A stretch of 32,259 nucleotides of DNA from Saprospiraceae bacterium (GCA_020629935.1 JAHDCJ010000015.1:1-32259), one strand, 5' to 3'; numbered from the stretch's first letter, positions 1 to 8,683 are shown. Numbers and translations: made by a program. The notes: generated by a model not told the origin, from the sequence alone.

Positions 1-557
1 CCCAAACAACCCTCACCGCATTCTCCGCCCAATTCGACTCCTACGAAGAAGTAATCCTCAATTGGACTACAGAACCCGAATATCAAAACCAAGGCTTCGA
101 GGTAGAGACCTCTGAAAATGGAAGAGATTGGACCAGTGTTGGATTTACAGAAGGAGTAATCAATTCTATTGATCCTGTAGATTACGAAGCGATGTATGAC
201 AACTTTAAATTACCGATTCATTATTTTAGATTGAAGGTAATTAGTTTAGATGGTTCGTTCTTTTATTCTAATGTACTAGCATTGAAACGGGATAATGAAG
301 ATATTGATGTATATCAAATGTTTCCAAATCCAGTCCTAAACGAAGTGAATTTAAGCTTTAATACCACTATTGACGAGGTAGTTACCTTTGAAGTCTTTAA
401 TGCCGCTGGACAGCTTGTACGAAGCCAAGAACAACAAATTAATGGGGTCTTAGGTACGCTTGATCTAAAAGGATTGGCTCCTGCAGTTTATATGATCCGA
501 ATGCGATTTGGTGCAGACGATAAAAAAGGAATTACTCGAAAAATAATTAAATATTAA
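1..557 (+). CDS. T9SS-secreted protein, C-terminal part (5' end outside window)
   Basis: The reading frame is open from the first bases of the window to the TAA at 555-557, so this is the last 184 residues of a longer protein; the ATG at 192 is internal. The first ~65 residues resemble the fibronectin-like module that often precedes sorting signals in Bacteroidota (VILNWTTEPEYQNQGFEVE, then SENGRDW). The last ~80 residues are a type A T9SS sorting domain: YQMFPNPVLNEVNLSF, a central VFNAAGQLV strand, GLAPAVYMIRM, and a basic end TRKIIKY. The protein is therefore expected to cross the outer membrane by T9SS and stay on the surface or be released. Its catalytic or binding part lies upstream and cannot be assessed. 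It converges on topA, with a shared terminator between them. Confidence 0.85.
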   Translation, partial: QTTLTAFSAQFDSYEEVILNWTTEPEYQNQGFEVETSENGRDWTSVGFTEGVINSIDPVDYEAMYDNFKLPIHYFRLKVISLDGSFFYSNVLALKRDNEDIDVYQMFPNPVLNEVNLSFNTTIDEVVTFEVFNAAGQLVRSQEQQINGVLGTLDLKGLAPAVYMIRMRFGADDKKGITRKIIKY

Positions 558-566
558 TCTGTATTT

Positions 567-612
567 ATAGCCATAAAAAAAAGCCCCAAATGGGGCTTTT
601 TTTTATGGCTAT
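567..612. terminator. Bidirectional intrinsic terminator between T9SS gene and topA
   Basis: Two 21-base arms (567-587 and 592-612) are perfect inverted repeats around an AAAT loop (588-591). The core is GCCCC/GGGGC flanked by A8 on the left and T8 on the right, so either strand transcribes a GC hairpin followed by a U tract. The right arm includes the last bases of the topA stop codon (609-611). Confidence 0.92.
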
Positions 613-3179
613 TTCTTTTTTGTTGTTTTTTTCGCTGCAGGTTTTTTCTTTGCACGTGTCTTTTTCTTGAAAGCATCTGGAAAATCAACTTCAATTAATT
701 TCTTGACATCTTCTAAGGTATAATCTTTTACATCTTCCGCAGTCTTTCGAGTACCATCGTCATTTTTCGGAAGTTTGACATTCTTCTTTTTGTATTTAAT
801 AAAAGGTCCCCAACGTCCATTTTGGACGGATATCTTTTCATCTTCCCATTGATGGATGTATCGGTTGGCTTCTTTTTCTTGTTTGATCTTAATCAACTCA
901 ATACTTTCTTCCACAGTAATGGTTTCTGGATCAAATCTTCTAGGAATATTTACATATAAGCCATTCCATTTCAAAAATGGTCCGAATCTGCCCTTTCCTT
1001 TTGTAAAAGGTAAGCCTTCGTGTGTACCAATTGGAGCATCTGCTTTCTTCTTTTCTTCAACCAATTCTACTGCACGTTCATAAGACAACTGTAATGGATC
1101 TTCCCCTTTAGGAATGGAGATAAATTTCTCATCATATTTAACATATGGGCCGTATCTTCCTGAACCAATAGTAACCATTTTAGATTCATATTCTCCTAAA
1201 TCTTTAGGAAATTGGAATAAATCTAACGAATCTTCTATGTTAATAGTAGCCAAACTTTGAGTAGGCTTGAGATTCGCATAACGCGGTTTTTCATCTTCTG
1301 CCAATTCTTCAGCTATTCCGATTTGTGCGACAGGTCCAAATTTTGACATTCGTACTAAAATCGTACGACCAGATTCTGGATCTTTTCCTAAAATTCGTTC
1401 TCCAGTAACTCTTTCGGCTTCTTCTAAAGTTCGTTCTACGGTTTCATGAAATTTGGAATAAAAACCATCAATCATTTTTTCCCAATCCTCATCACCAGAA
1501 GCTATTTTATCAAATTTCGCTTCAATGTTTGCCGTAAACTGATAATCCATGATTTTTGTAAAATGCTCATCTAAAAAATCACAAACTAACATTCCAAGAT
1601 CACTTGGAAATAATTTATTTTTTTCTGCTCCAGTTATTTCTGTACGCGTTTCTTTTTTTAATTCGCCTGCTTGGTTTAAAGTCATTACTCCATAAGCACG
1701 CTCTTTACCTTCACGGGGATCTTTTAAAATATATCCTCGATTAATCTCCGTAATTTTACTAATTGTTGGCGCATAGGTAGATGGTCTTCCAATACCTAAT
1801 TCCTCCATCTTCTTCACCAAACTAGCTTCCGTAAATCGTGCAGGAGGCCTTGTAAAACGTTCGGTAGAAACAATCTCTTTCAAGCCTAGCTCCTGATTTT
1901 CTTGCATAGGAGGCAACATGCCTGCCTCTTCCATTTCATCTTCCTCGTCAGTTGATTCTAGATATAACTTCAGAAAACCGTCAAATTTTAGCACTTCACC
2001 TTTAGCGACTAATTTTAAATCAGATACAGAACTAATACTTATGTCAACTGTGGTTCGTTCCAACTCTGCTTGCGCCATTTGTGAAGCCACTGTTCTTTTC
2101 CATATTAACTCATAGACCCGCGTTTGATCAGTATCTATCCCTGCTTGTTTTAACTTAAATTGGGTTGGTCGTATGGCTTCGTGTGCCTCTTGTGCATTCT
2201 TGCCTTTAGACTTATATACACGAGCCTCATGGTAGCGTTCGCCATATTCGCCTACGATGGCATCTCCAATTTGTCCCATAGCCTGCTGACTCAAACTTAC
2301 ACTATCTGTCCGCATATAACTAATATGACCTGCCTCATATAATTTCTGAGCAGCCATCATCGTTCGTTTAACAGAAAAACCGAGTTTACGACTTGCTTCT
2401 TGTTGAAGTGTAGAGGTGGTAAAAGGCGCAGAAGGCTTACGCTTAGTTGGTTTTACTTGTACTCGTGTTATTTTATATACTGCTTGTTTACAATCTTCTA
2501 AAAATGTCTCCGCTTCTGACTCTGTATTAAATCGGTGATTTAATTCTGCTTTAACATCTACCATATTCCCAGTAACATTTTTCACAGAAAACACAGCAAC
2601 AACTCTAAAAAACGGTTTCGTTTCAAATTGTTGTATTTGCCGTTCACGTTCTACAATTAATTTTACTGCCACAGATTGAACCCGACCAGCAGACAATTTT
2701 CCTTTAACTTTACGCCAAAGTAATCCCGAAAGCTCAAAACCAACCAATCGATCTAATACCCGACGCGCTTGTTGTGCATTCACTAAATCAATATCTACAC
2801 TTCGTGGACTTTGAATAGCTTTTTGTAATGCGGCTTGTGTAATTTCTCTAAACACAATTCGTTTGGTAGATTGTTCGTCTAATCCTAAGACTTGACATAA
2901 ATGCCAAGAAATAGCCTCTCCCTCGCGGTCTTCATCCGTCGCTAACCAGACTTCTTCAGCTTTCTTAACCCAATCTTGAAGATCTTTAACTACTTTCTTC
3001 TTATCGTCGGAAACCACGTATTTAGGTTGGTAACCATTATCTACATCTACACCCATTTTAGACTTCGCTAAATCTCTAACGTGTCCGTAACTCGACTTCA
3101 CAGTAAAGTCTTTCCCTAGATATTTTTCTATTGTTTTAGCCTTTGCGGGTGACTCTACAATTAATAAATTTTTGACCAT
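609..3179 (-). CDS. topA: DNA topoisomerase I (type IA)
   Basis: Relaxes negative supercoils by transient single-strand cleavage. The 856-residue protein starts with the TOPRIM domain (LLIVESPAKAKTIEKYLG, E9; acidic metal triad in ATDEDREGEA, D82 and D84). The SAGRVQSVAV segment at 163-172 is present, and the catalytic tyrosine is Y288 in HISYMRTDS. The C-terminal third carries at least four TopA C-terminal repeats recognised by G-R/K-aromatic-G-P (near 613, 674, 730 and 788). It ends in a lysine-rich tail after residue 837. There are no Cys4 zinc ribbons like those of E. coli TopA; the zinc-free repeat type is usual in several lineages. Length is normal. An unusually good Shine-Dalgarno sequence (TAAAGGAG) lies six bases before the ATG, and a TACATTTG box lies 20 bases upstream. 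Confidence 0.98.
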   Translation of the reverse strand: MVKNLLIVESPAKAKTIEKYLGKDFTVKSSYGHVRDLAKSKMGVDVDNGYQPKYVVSDDKKKVVKDLQDWVKKAEEVWLATDEDREGEAISWHLCQVLGLDEQSTKRIVFREITQAALQKAIQSPRSVDIDLVNAQQARRVLDRLVGFELSGLLWRKVKGKLSAGRVQSVAVKLIVERERQIQQFETKPFFRVVAVFSVKNVTGNMVDVKAELNHRFNTESEAETFLEDCKQAVYKITRVQVKPTKRKPSAPFTTSTLQQEASRKLGFSVKRTMMAAQKLYEAGHISYMRTDSVSLSQQAMGQIGDAIVGEYGERYHEARVYKSKGKNAQEAHEAIRPTQFKLKQAGIDTDQTRVYELIWKRTVASQMAQAELERTTVDISISSVSDLKLVAKGEVLKFDGFLKLYLESTDEEDEMEEAGMLPPMQENQELGLKEIVSTERFTRPPARFTEASLVKKMEELGIGRPSTYAPTISKITEINRGYILKDPREGKERAYGVMTLNQAGELKKETRTEITGAEKNKLFPSDLGMLVCDFLDEHFTKIMDYQFTANIEAKFDKIASGDEDWEKMIDGFYSKFHETVERTLEEAERVTGERILGKDPESGRTILVRMSKFGPVAQIGIAEELAEDEKPRYANLKPTQSLATINIEDSLDLFQFPKDLGEYESKMVTIGSGRYGPYVKYDEKFISIPKGEDPLQLSYERAVELVEEKKKADAPIGTHEGLPFTKGKGRFGPFLKWNGLYVNIPRRFDPETITVEESIELIKIKQEKEANRYIHQWEDEKISVQNGRWGPFIKYKKKNVKLPKNDDGTRKTAEDVKDYTLEDVKKLIEVDFPDAFKKKTRAKKKPAAKKTTKKK

Positions 3180-3199
3180 GCTTTTCTCCTTTAGGATTG

Positions 3200-3207
3200 C
3201 AAATGTA
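3200..3207 (-). promoter_or_regulatory. Putative -7 box of the topA promoter
   Basis: On the minus strand this reads TACATTTG, an exact match to the Bacteroidota -7 consensus TAnnTTTG. It lies about 20 bases upstream of the topA start. No clear TTG -33 element is seen at the expected distance, so only the -7 box is supported. Confidence 0.5.
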
Positions 3208-3368
3208 TTAAATTCTTTCTAAACTCTTAAATGCTTTTCAAAATTGGGGACATTATGTTAGACGAATTTAGCTCACTTTTGTTGCCTGACTTAAAAATTA
3301 TTTAATAATTTCTTCGCATTCAAATGTCTAAAATCATCTATTTTTAGTAAACCTTTTGATTCATTTTA

Positions 3369-4085
3369 TTAAAAAATATGATTAAGATCTTTAACGCCTA
3401 ACAATCGTACGGATTGAAATCCTTCTCCGAATTCAAATCCCATAGGACGACCAAAGGCTCTTGCTCTACCATATAAAAACTCTATAAACCCTTTACCTGA
3501 AATTGGTGTTTCTGGATCAGTGGAATTCGGATCATAAAACTGAGTCTTATAACACAGAATACATTCCATTTTCTTTTCCATATACTCAGTGATATCCACA
3601 ACAAAATCAGGTTTTAAATGATAATCTTGTATATAATGAAAAACTTGATTAGGTCGCCATTTTTCTTGAACTTTCCCTTCGTCTATGGTTTCTATTTTCA
3701 TCAATCCTGATAAAAAACAGGCATCCGCAATTAATTTTCCTGCACGCCCATGATCTGGATGTCGATCGGTAAGCGCATTAGCTAAAACAACCTCTGGTTG
3801 ATACCTGCGTAATACACGAATAATTGCTTTCAAATTTGCTTGACTATGTTCAAAAAAACCATCAGCCATTCCTAAATTTTCACGAACCAAAGCTCCAATA
3901 ACTTCCTTAGCTGCAGCAGCTTCAACGTCTCTTGTTTCTGCGGTTCCACGTGTGCCCAGCTCCCCACGAGTCAAATCCAAAATACCCACTTTTTGTCCTA
4001 AAGAAATTTGATTCAACAAAGTCCCTGAACAAGCCAACTCTACATCATCTGGATGTACTCCAATTGCAAGAATATCTAATTTCAT
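3369..4085 (-). CDS. bshB1: BshB1-type N-acetylglucosaminyl-malate deacetylase (bacillithiol synthesis)
   Basis: A PIG-L/LmbE-type zinc deacetylase that removes the acetyl group from GlcNAc-malate in the second step of bacillithiol synthesis. It has 238 residues, normal for BshB1. The N-terminal metal motif is AIGVHPDDVELACSG (H11, D14) and the third zinc ligand is H112 in TDRHPDHGRAG. The LTRGELGTRGT segment and the end region ISGKGFIEFLYGRARAFG are typical of the BshB1 subgroup rather than of generic LmbE proteins. It follows the glutathione-peroxidase-like gene with a gap of only 4 bases and is probably co-transcribed, which pairs a low-molecular-weight thiol gene with a peroxide-reducing enzyme. 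BshA and BshC are not in this window. Confidence 0.93.
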   Translation of the reverse strand: MKLDILAIGVHPDDVELACSGTLLNQISLGQKVGILDLTRGELGTRGTAETRDVEAAAAKEVIGALVRENLGMADGFFEHSQANLKAIIRVLRRYQPEVVLANALTDRHPDHGRAGKLIADACFLSGLMKIETIDEGKVQEKWRPNQVFHYIQDYHLKPDFVVDITEYMEKKMECILCYKTQFYDPNSTDPETPISGKGFIEFLYGRARAFGRPMGFEFGEGFQSVRLLGVKDLNHIF

Positions 4086-4089
4086 TTAT

Positions 4090-4581
4090 TTATAATAATT
4101 TGTCAATTGCAGACCTTACTTTTTTAGAATCTGGTTTGGTCATGGTTAAAAAGTAATCAATAACTCTCCCCTCTTTATCTACTAAATATTTATGAAAATT
4201 CCATTTCGGCTTAGAGTTTACTTTCCCGTTTTCTTTTTTATTAGATAAAAATTTAAACAAAGGAGAAGCATCACTTCCCTTTACATGCGTTTTATCAAAA
4301 ATCGGATAAGTGGCATCATACTTCAACATACAAAATTGTTTCAACGCCTCTCCTTCCAATGGTTCTTGTCCTTTAAAATCGTTTGAAGGGAAAGCAAGCA
4401 ATTCAAAGTCTTGATCTTTATAGTCTTTATATAACCGTTCCATACCTTCTAATTGAGGTGTAAAGCCACATTTAGATGCGGTATTAACAATTAACACTAC
4501 TTTGCCTTTATAAGAGGATAAGGGCACTTCATTCCCATCAATATCATTTACTGTAAAATCATGAATCGTCTTATTTTCCAT
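4090..4581 (-). CDS. Glutathione-peroxidase-family thiol peroxidase
   Basis: Reduces hydrogen or lipid peroxides with a peroxidatic cysteine. It has 163 residues with a thioredoxin fold. C38 in NTASKCGFTPQ is the peroxidatic residue; Q72 (in FKGQEP), W127 and N128 (KPKWNFHKYL) complete the usual catalytic tetrad. A second cysteine, C84 (LKQFCMLKYDATYPIFDK), sits where two-cysteine, thioredoxin-dependent members carry the resolving cysteine, so thioredoxin is a likelier reductant than glutathione. The common cysteine of FPCNQF is serine here (FPSNDF). It is the first gene of a pair with bshB1. The start at 4581 gives a normal cytosolic N-terminus (MENKTIHDFTVNDIDG) with no signal peptide. Confidence 0.93.
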   Translation of the reverse strand: MENKTIHDFTVNDIDGNEVPLSSYKGKVVLIVNTASKCGFTPQLEGMERLYKDYKDQDFELLAFPSNDFKGQEPLEGEALKQFCMLKYDATYPIFDKTHVKGSDASPLFKFLSNKKENGKVNSKPKWNFHKYLVDKEGRVIDYFLTMTKPDSKKVRSAIDKLL

Positions 4582-4622
4582 TTCTATTTTTTATTTAAAT
4601 AGTTAATTAAACAACTTCAAAC

Positions 4623-4649
4623 AAAAAGAGGATACAATTTGTACCCTCT
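4623..4649 (-). terminator. Terminator downstream of ffh
   Basis: Minus strand: a 10-bp stem (4640-4649 pairing with 4627-4636, one G-U pair) with a 3-base loop, followed by a T-rich run at 4626-4623. It lies about 15 bases after the ffh stop and separates ffh from the gpx-bshB1 pair. Confidence 0.75.
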
Positions 4650-4662
4650 ATATTTTATTATG

Positions 4663-5994
4663 CTATTTACGCATCATATTTTTCATGTTGGCTTGGTTAA
4701 ATTTACCTTTTGACATCATATGCATCATTTTACGCATTTGCTCAAATTGTCGTAAAAATTGATTGACCTCTAAGATAGAATTTCCACTTCCATAGGCAAT
4801 TCTTCGTTTTCTACTTCCATTCAATAAATCAGGATTTTCACGCTCTTTTACGGTCATTGAAGTAATGATTGCTTCAATTTTTTTGAATGAATCATTGTTA
4901 ATATCCACATCTTTAGCTGCTTTACCCAAACCAGGTATCATACCTACCAAATCCTTGATATTACCCATTTTTTTGATATGATTCAATTGAGATAAAAAGT
5001 CATTAAAATCAAACTTATTTTTTCTGATTTTCTTTTGTAATCGTTTAGCCTCCTCTTCGTCAAATTGTTCTTGAGCTTTTTCAACTAAAGTAACAATATC
5101 TCCCATACCCAAAATACGAGTCGCCATACGATCAGGGTGGAACACATCCAAGGTATCCAATTTCTCCCCTGTACTGACAAATTTAATAGGCTTGCCCACC
5201 GTATATTTAACTGTCAATGCAGCTCCACCACGCGTATCACCATCTAATTTGGTAAGTACTACCCCATCATAATTAATTACTTCGTTAAAGGCCTTAGCTG
5301 TATTTACGGCATCTTGTCCAGTCATCGAATCAACGACAAATAACGTCTCATTAGGATTAATTCCGTTTTTGATATTAGCAATTTCGGTCATCATTTCCTC
5401 ATCCACTGCTAAACGCCCAGCAGTATCCACAATCACAATATCATTGCCATTTTCTTTAGCATGCTTAATCGCATTTTGCGCAATTTCTACAGGGTTCGTA
5501 TTTCCTACTTCGCTATAGACTGGCACATTGATAGAGTCTCCTAGTACAGTCAACTGATCAACAGCAGCTGGACGATAAACATCACAAGCTACAAGTAAAG
5601 GCTTTTTATTATTCTTTGATTTTAAAAACAAAGCCAATTTACCTGAAAAAGTGGTTTTACCCGAACCTTGTAATCCAGCAATTAAAAAGACAGAAGGTTT
5701 TCCTTTCAAATCTACACCAGCTGCTTGACGTCCCATCAAATCCACTAATTCATCGTGGACGATTTTCACCATCAACTCTCCTGGTTTTACCGCTTTTAAA
5801 ACATTGCTTTCTCCTAAGGCTCTTTCCTTTACTCGATCGGTAAAATCTTTTGCAATGCTATAATTTACATCCGCACTTACTAATGCTCTACGTATTTCTT
5901 TAATAGAAGTAGCTACGTTGATTTCTGTCAATTTGCCGTCTCCTGATAGTACTTTAAACGCACCTTCTAACTTATCTGATAAACTTTCAAACAT
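4663..5994 (-). CDS. ffh: Signal recognition particle protein Ffh (SRP54)
   Basis: GTPase that binds signal peptides of nascent membrane proteins and, with SRP RNA, delivers ribosomes to FtsY. It has 443 residues with the normal order: N helical bundle (1-~95), G domain with the P-loop GLQGSGKTT at 107-115, DTAGR at 190-194 and TKLDGDTRGG at 248-257, then the methionine-rich M domain (from ~300). The tail QMRKMMHMMSKGK and NMKNMMRK supplies the signal-peptide groove methionines. The start is supported by the typical MFESLSDKLEGAFK N-terminus. A -7-like box lies just upstream and a hairpin terminator downstream, so it looks monocistronic. The SRP RNA is not recognised in this window. Confidence 0.98.
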   Translation of the reverse strand: MFESLSDKLEGAFKVLSGDGKLTEINVATSIKEIRRALVSADVNYSIAKDFTDRVKERALGESNVLKAVKPGELMVKIVHDELVDLMGRQAAGVDLKGKPSVFLIAGLQGSGKTTFSGKLALFLKSKNNKKPLLVACDVYRPAAVDQLTVLGDSINVPVYSEVGNTNPVEIAQNAIKHAKENGNDIVIVDTAGRLAVDEEMMTEIANIKNGINPNETLFVVDSMTGQDAVNTAKAFNEVINYDGVVLTKLDGDTRGGAALTVKYTVGKPIKFVSTGEKLDTLDVFHPDRMATRILGMGDIVTLVEKAQEQFDEEEAKRLQKKIRKNKFDFNDFLSQLNHIKKMGNIKDLVGMIPGLGKAAKDVDINNDSFKKIEAIITSMTVKERENPDLLNGSRKRRIAYGSGNSILEVNQFLRQFEQMRKMMHMMSKGKFNQANMKNMMRK

Positions 5995-6015
5995 GGTATT
6001 TAATTTTTAGCCCTG

Positions 6016-6023
6016 CAAATATA
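6016..6023 (-). promoter_or_regulatory. Putative -7 box of the ffh promoter
   Basis: Minus strand reads TATATTTG, matching TAnnTTTG, 21 bases before the ffh ATG. It would give a leader of roughly 10-15 bases. No TTG was found at a 19-21-base spacing. Confidence 0.5.
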
Positions 6024-6093
6024 ATAAATTTGTAGAGGAAATGGTTTACTTCTTTTCCTAAGAAACCAGTCTTTTTTTATTTTTACTAAAGAA

Positions 6094-6127
6094 AAACAAA
6101 AAAGCATGCCCTCAAGGAACATGCTTT
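6094..6127 (-). terminator. Terminator downstream of the 6167-7321 gene
   Basis: Minus strand: AAAGCATG (6127-6120) pairs with CATGCTTT (6108-6101) around an 11-base loop, followed by a T-rich stretch down to about 6094. It lies about 40 bases after the stop codon at 6167. Confidence 0.7.
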
Positions 6128-6166
6128 ATCTATAAATTGTTTATATTTTTTGTTTTTTATCGAAAC

Positions 6167-7321
6167 TTAATCTAACATAATGGTTTGAATAAGTTCTTCT
6201 CCAGCTTTTTCAGAACCTGGAACATACTTATATTTTAATGTATGATCGTTTACAAACCAAAATTCATTTCCTGGAGCATTTTTCCAAGAATTTTGGTTGC
6301 TACAATCTACATTAAGTGAAATTTGATGATTATCTTTTCTTACGACCTTTCCATTACTTACTGTAAGTACCAATAAATCTGCATTCGATTCCGCATTTTC
6401 TTTTCTTGAAACAAAAGCCACTTTAAAGCCAGTTCTTGATTCGGTAAATGCAGTACTACAGCTAGTTTTTTCATTCACTTCAAGAAGATCTTTTAACTCT
6501 GTAGTTTCAAAATCATAAAGCTTATATACATTTTCTTCATTGTACACTAGGTATCTGTTATCATTCAACAAACTAGGAGTACTTGATTTAGATAGGCCTG
6601 ACTGCACTTCTTCTGGCAATTCAATCATTTCATTATTTGCATCACGAACCACAAACTGTCCGTCTTCCATGTTAGAATTATCTTTGTGTATTTCTAACCA
6701 AGGAGTTTCTTTACTGTATTGAGACCATAAATTTTTTGAAAAAGAAAGGAAAGAATTTGGTGCTTCATTAAACGAAGGGTCTAAGAATTTTTCTTCCACA
6801 CGCCCAGGAGTTTCTCCAGAAATATCTAAAGAAGCTTCTCCAGTAATAGAATACTCTGAAGGACCCTCGTGAATAATAAGTCGCATTGGAGTAACAAATG
6901 ACATACAATAAGATCGATAAACAAACGAAGCTTCACCTATTCCATCATTATCTAAATCTGTAATGGCTAAACTTTTAGCTAAATGTTCTTGATATAATCC
7001 TTCTTCACATTGATCGCCTTTATCATGGGCTTTCCAAATTAAATCATAATTCGAACCATTTTTTAAAAAATGAAAGGCATAAAGTTCAGCGGAACCAAAA
7101 GCGCCAAATGGATCATCGGTATCCTGACTAACTTCGGTTTCTGTTAAAATCATAATATTTTCACCTTCAGAATCAATCCATTTTGTCCCGTGAATAATAA
7201 CACCATCATATACAATTGATTCAGGTAGATCATTGGGGTTTAATTCTAATTGCTTAATTTCTTGTGCTAAAACAATAGAACTACATAGGGAAAGAAATAA
7301 GAAGACAAAAATTAGTCGCAT
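6167..7321 (-). CDS. Exported protein resembling the M949_RS01915 family
   Basis: A 384-residue protein beginning with a clear signal peptide (MRLIFVFLFLSLCSSIVLAQ). The frame extends 21 codons further upstream, but the promoter-like TTG-N20-TACTTTTA at 7354-7384 would overlap that longer start, so I chose 7321. The region after the signal peptide has the pattern I associate with the Bacteroidota M949_RS01915 family (named after a Riemerella surface-polysaccharide gene): ENIMILTETE, AELYAFHFL, DLIWKAHDKGDQCEE, then LAITDLDNDGIGEASFVYR and a following SYCMS. The DLDNDG segment looks like a calcium-type loop. No catalytic motif is recognised, and the family name says little about real function. 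The C-terminal ~170 residues are uncharacteristic. It lies downstream of and parallel to the lipoprotein gene at 7466-8491 but has its own promoter-like sequence. Confidence 0.65.
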   Translation of the reverse strand: MRLIFVFLFLSLCSSIVLAQEIKQLELNPNDLPESIVYDGVIIHGTKWIDSEGENIMILTETEVSQDTDDPFGAFGSAELYAFHFLKNGSNYDLIWKAHDKGDQCEEGLYQEHLAKSLAITDLDNDGIGEASFVYRSYCMSFVTPMRLIIHEGPSEYSITGEASLDISGETPGRVEEKFLDPSFNEAPNSFLSFSKNLWSQYSKETPWLEIHKDNSNMEDGQFVVRDANNEMIELPEEVQSGLSKSSTPSLLNDNRYLVYNEENVYKLYDFETTELKDLLEVNEKTSCSTAFTESRTGFKVAFVSRKENAESNADLLVLTVSNGKVVRKDNHQISLNVDCSNQNSWKNAPGNEFWFVNDHTLKYKYVPGSEKAGEELIQTIMLD

Positions 7322-7353
7322 AAAAGATTTTCTTTTTCTAATTAAAAACAGCC

Positions 7354-7384
7354 TAAAAGTACCCTTTTTTCTCCATAAAATCAA
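7354..7384 (-). promoter_or_regulatory. Putative promoter of the 6167-7321 gene
   Basis: Minus strand: TTG (7384-7382), a 20-base spacer, then TACTTTTA (7361-7354), one mismatch from TAnnTTTG. It lies 33 bases upstream of the chosen ATG and supports the shorter start. Confidence 0.45.
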
Positions 7385-7465
7385 GTTTTCATCAAGCTTT
7401 ATTTTACTAGGAATCTCTTTAGTATTGACAAATAATACATTTTAACATGCTTATAAGTTATTATT

Positions 7466-8491
7466 TTATGGACAAGTTCCTCCAGCGCCGATAAAATTCC
7501 TTCCTGCTAAGGTCTCCCCTTCTTCCATAATATCAATCAATTCTCCAGTAATTTGAATACCCTCAATACGTTCAGAGGTACGAGTAGAAAAGATACCTCG
7601 TCCTTCAGGTATATTAGAATACGTATTTAGTGGAATAGAGCCAGTAATACCAATATTTGCAGAATTTACTTCTAAATATCTACGCAGTTCTTCCCCACCA
7701 GCTACCACTTCTATATCTAGGTCTATAAACTGTCGACATTTTCCATCAGCAGGAATGTTATTGGCCATAATTTGAAGCATCGTTTCATAAGGAACATCTT
7801 CAACAGACACACTATTGTCATCCAAAACTTCTAAATTTTTAGCCACAGTCCAAAGGATAGATTTTGGAGTAACAACTCCATTGCCATCTTTTTCTAAATA
7901 ATTGATCGTTACCACTAAATCGAAAATACTTGCATTTATATCTTTCGACCAAGAAAAACGTATTGGCAATAGATTATTCCACAATCGGAAAGTGGTACTT
8001 ACTGTTGGTGCAGGAGGTGTAAATATGGTAATATCCTCAATGATTGGAGTGGAAGCTTTAATTGAATTTCCAGTATCATCGTTATTAATAGCTATTCGAT
8101 AAGTATTCTCTGAATTCAATGGAATCTTCGTCTTATACAGATAATTTGGATTTTGAGCAAAAATACCTTCATCTCTTGGATATCCTTCTAAAGCGCCATC
8201 AACCAAATCTAATGCATAAGTATTTGTAGTTCCACCAGGAGTTACTTCTTCTAATTCTAAAGAAACATTTTGATAGTAAATAGAATCAGGAATTTGAGCA
8301 ATTTGAAATGCATCTGTTTCTGGATCAAGAAAAGCTTTTTCTACCCGCACATAATGAGCGGTATCCGCTTTGTCCAAAAGGCCATAAACCACAGGGATTT
8401 CAATCCAATTGTCAATTAAATCAAAATCATTATCACAGGCTGGGAAATAAATTACCGCACTTATCAATAAAAATAAAAAGAGTTTTTTCAT
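7466..8491 (-). CDS. Putative lipoprotein, DUF4249-like
   Basis: A 341-residue protein with a lipoprotein-type N-terminus (MKKLFLFLLISAVIYFPAC, lipidated Cys predicted at 19). The first conserved stretch, IPVVYGLLDKADTAHYVRV then EKAFLD, resembles the start of DUF4249 outer-membrane-associated lipoproteins of Bacteroidota, which have a beta-sandwich build. The rest (NTYRIAINNDDTGNSIKAST, then a series of short strands) fits an Ig-like or beta-sandwich layout. Twelve codons upstream another ATG is in frame, but a TTG-N21-TATATTTG promoter-like sequence covers it, so translation from 8491 is favoured. DUF4249 genes usually sit beside a TonB-dependent receptor; none is present here. The molecular role is unknown, and the family assignment is tentative. 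Confidence 0.65.
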   Translation of the reverse strand: MKKLFLFLLISAVIYFPACDNDFDLIDNWIEIPVVYGLLDKADTAHYVRVEKAFLDPETDAFQIAQIPDSIYYQNVSLELEEVTPGGTTNTYALDLVDGALEGYPRDEGIFAQNPNYLYKTKIPLNSENTYRIAINNDDTGNSIKASTPIIEDITIFTPPAPTVSTTFRLWNNLLPIRFSWSKDINASIFDLVVTINYLEKDGNGVVTPKSILWTVAKNLEVLDDNSVSVEDVPYETMLQIMANNIPADGKCRQFIDLDIEVVAGGEELRRYLEVNSANIGITGSIPLNTYSNIPEGRGIFSTRTSERIEGIQITGELIDIMEEGETLAGRNFIGAGGTCP

Positions 8492-8495
8492 GCTG

Positions 8496-8527
8496 CAAAT
8501 ATACATCATTTTATCGGTTATAACCAA
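8496..8527 (-). promoter_or_regulatory. Promoter of the DUF4249-like lipoprotein gene
   Basis: Minus strand: TTG (8527-8525), a 21-base spacer, and TATATTTG (8503-8496), an exact TAnnTTTG. Only four bases separate the -7 box from the ATG, so transcription would start at or next to the start codon (leaderless or nearly so). Confidence 0.6.
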
Positions 8528-8683
8528 GACTTCATACGCTTTCTAAGTGATTTTAACAATTTGACATTTTCCATACAAGAACCTATTTTTATCGTCAAAA
8601 AATCTTTATCACTTTCTTTACTTTATATTTAATAATTTGGTCTTATATTGCGCCACATTTAGAACTAAAATCATATCAATATC

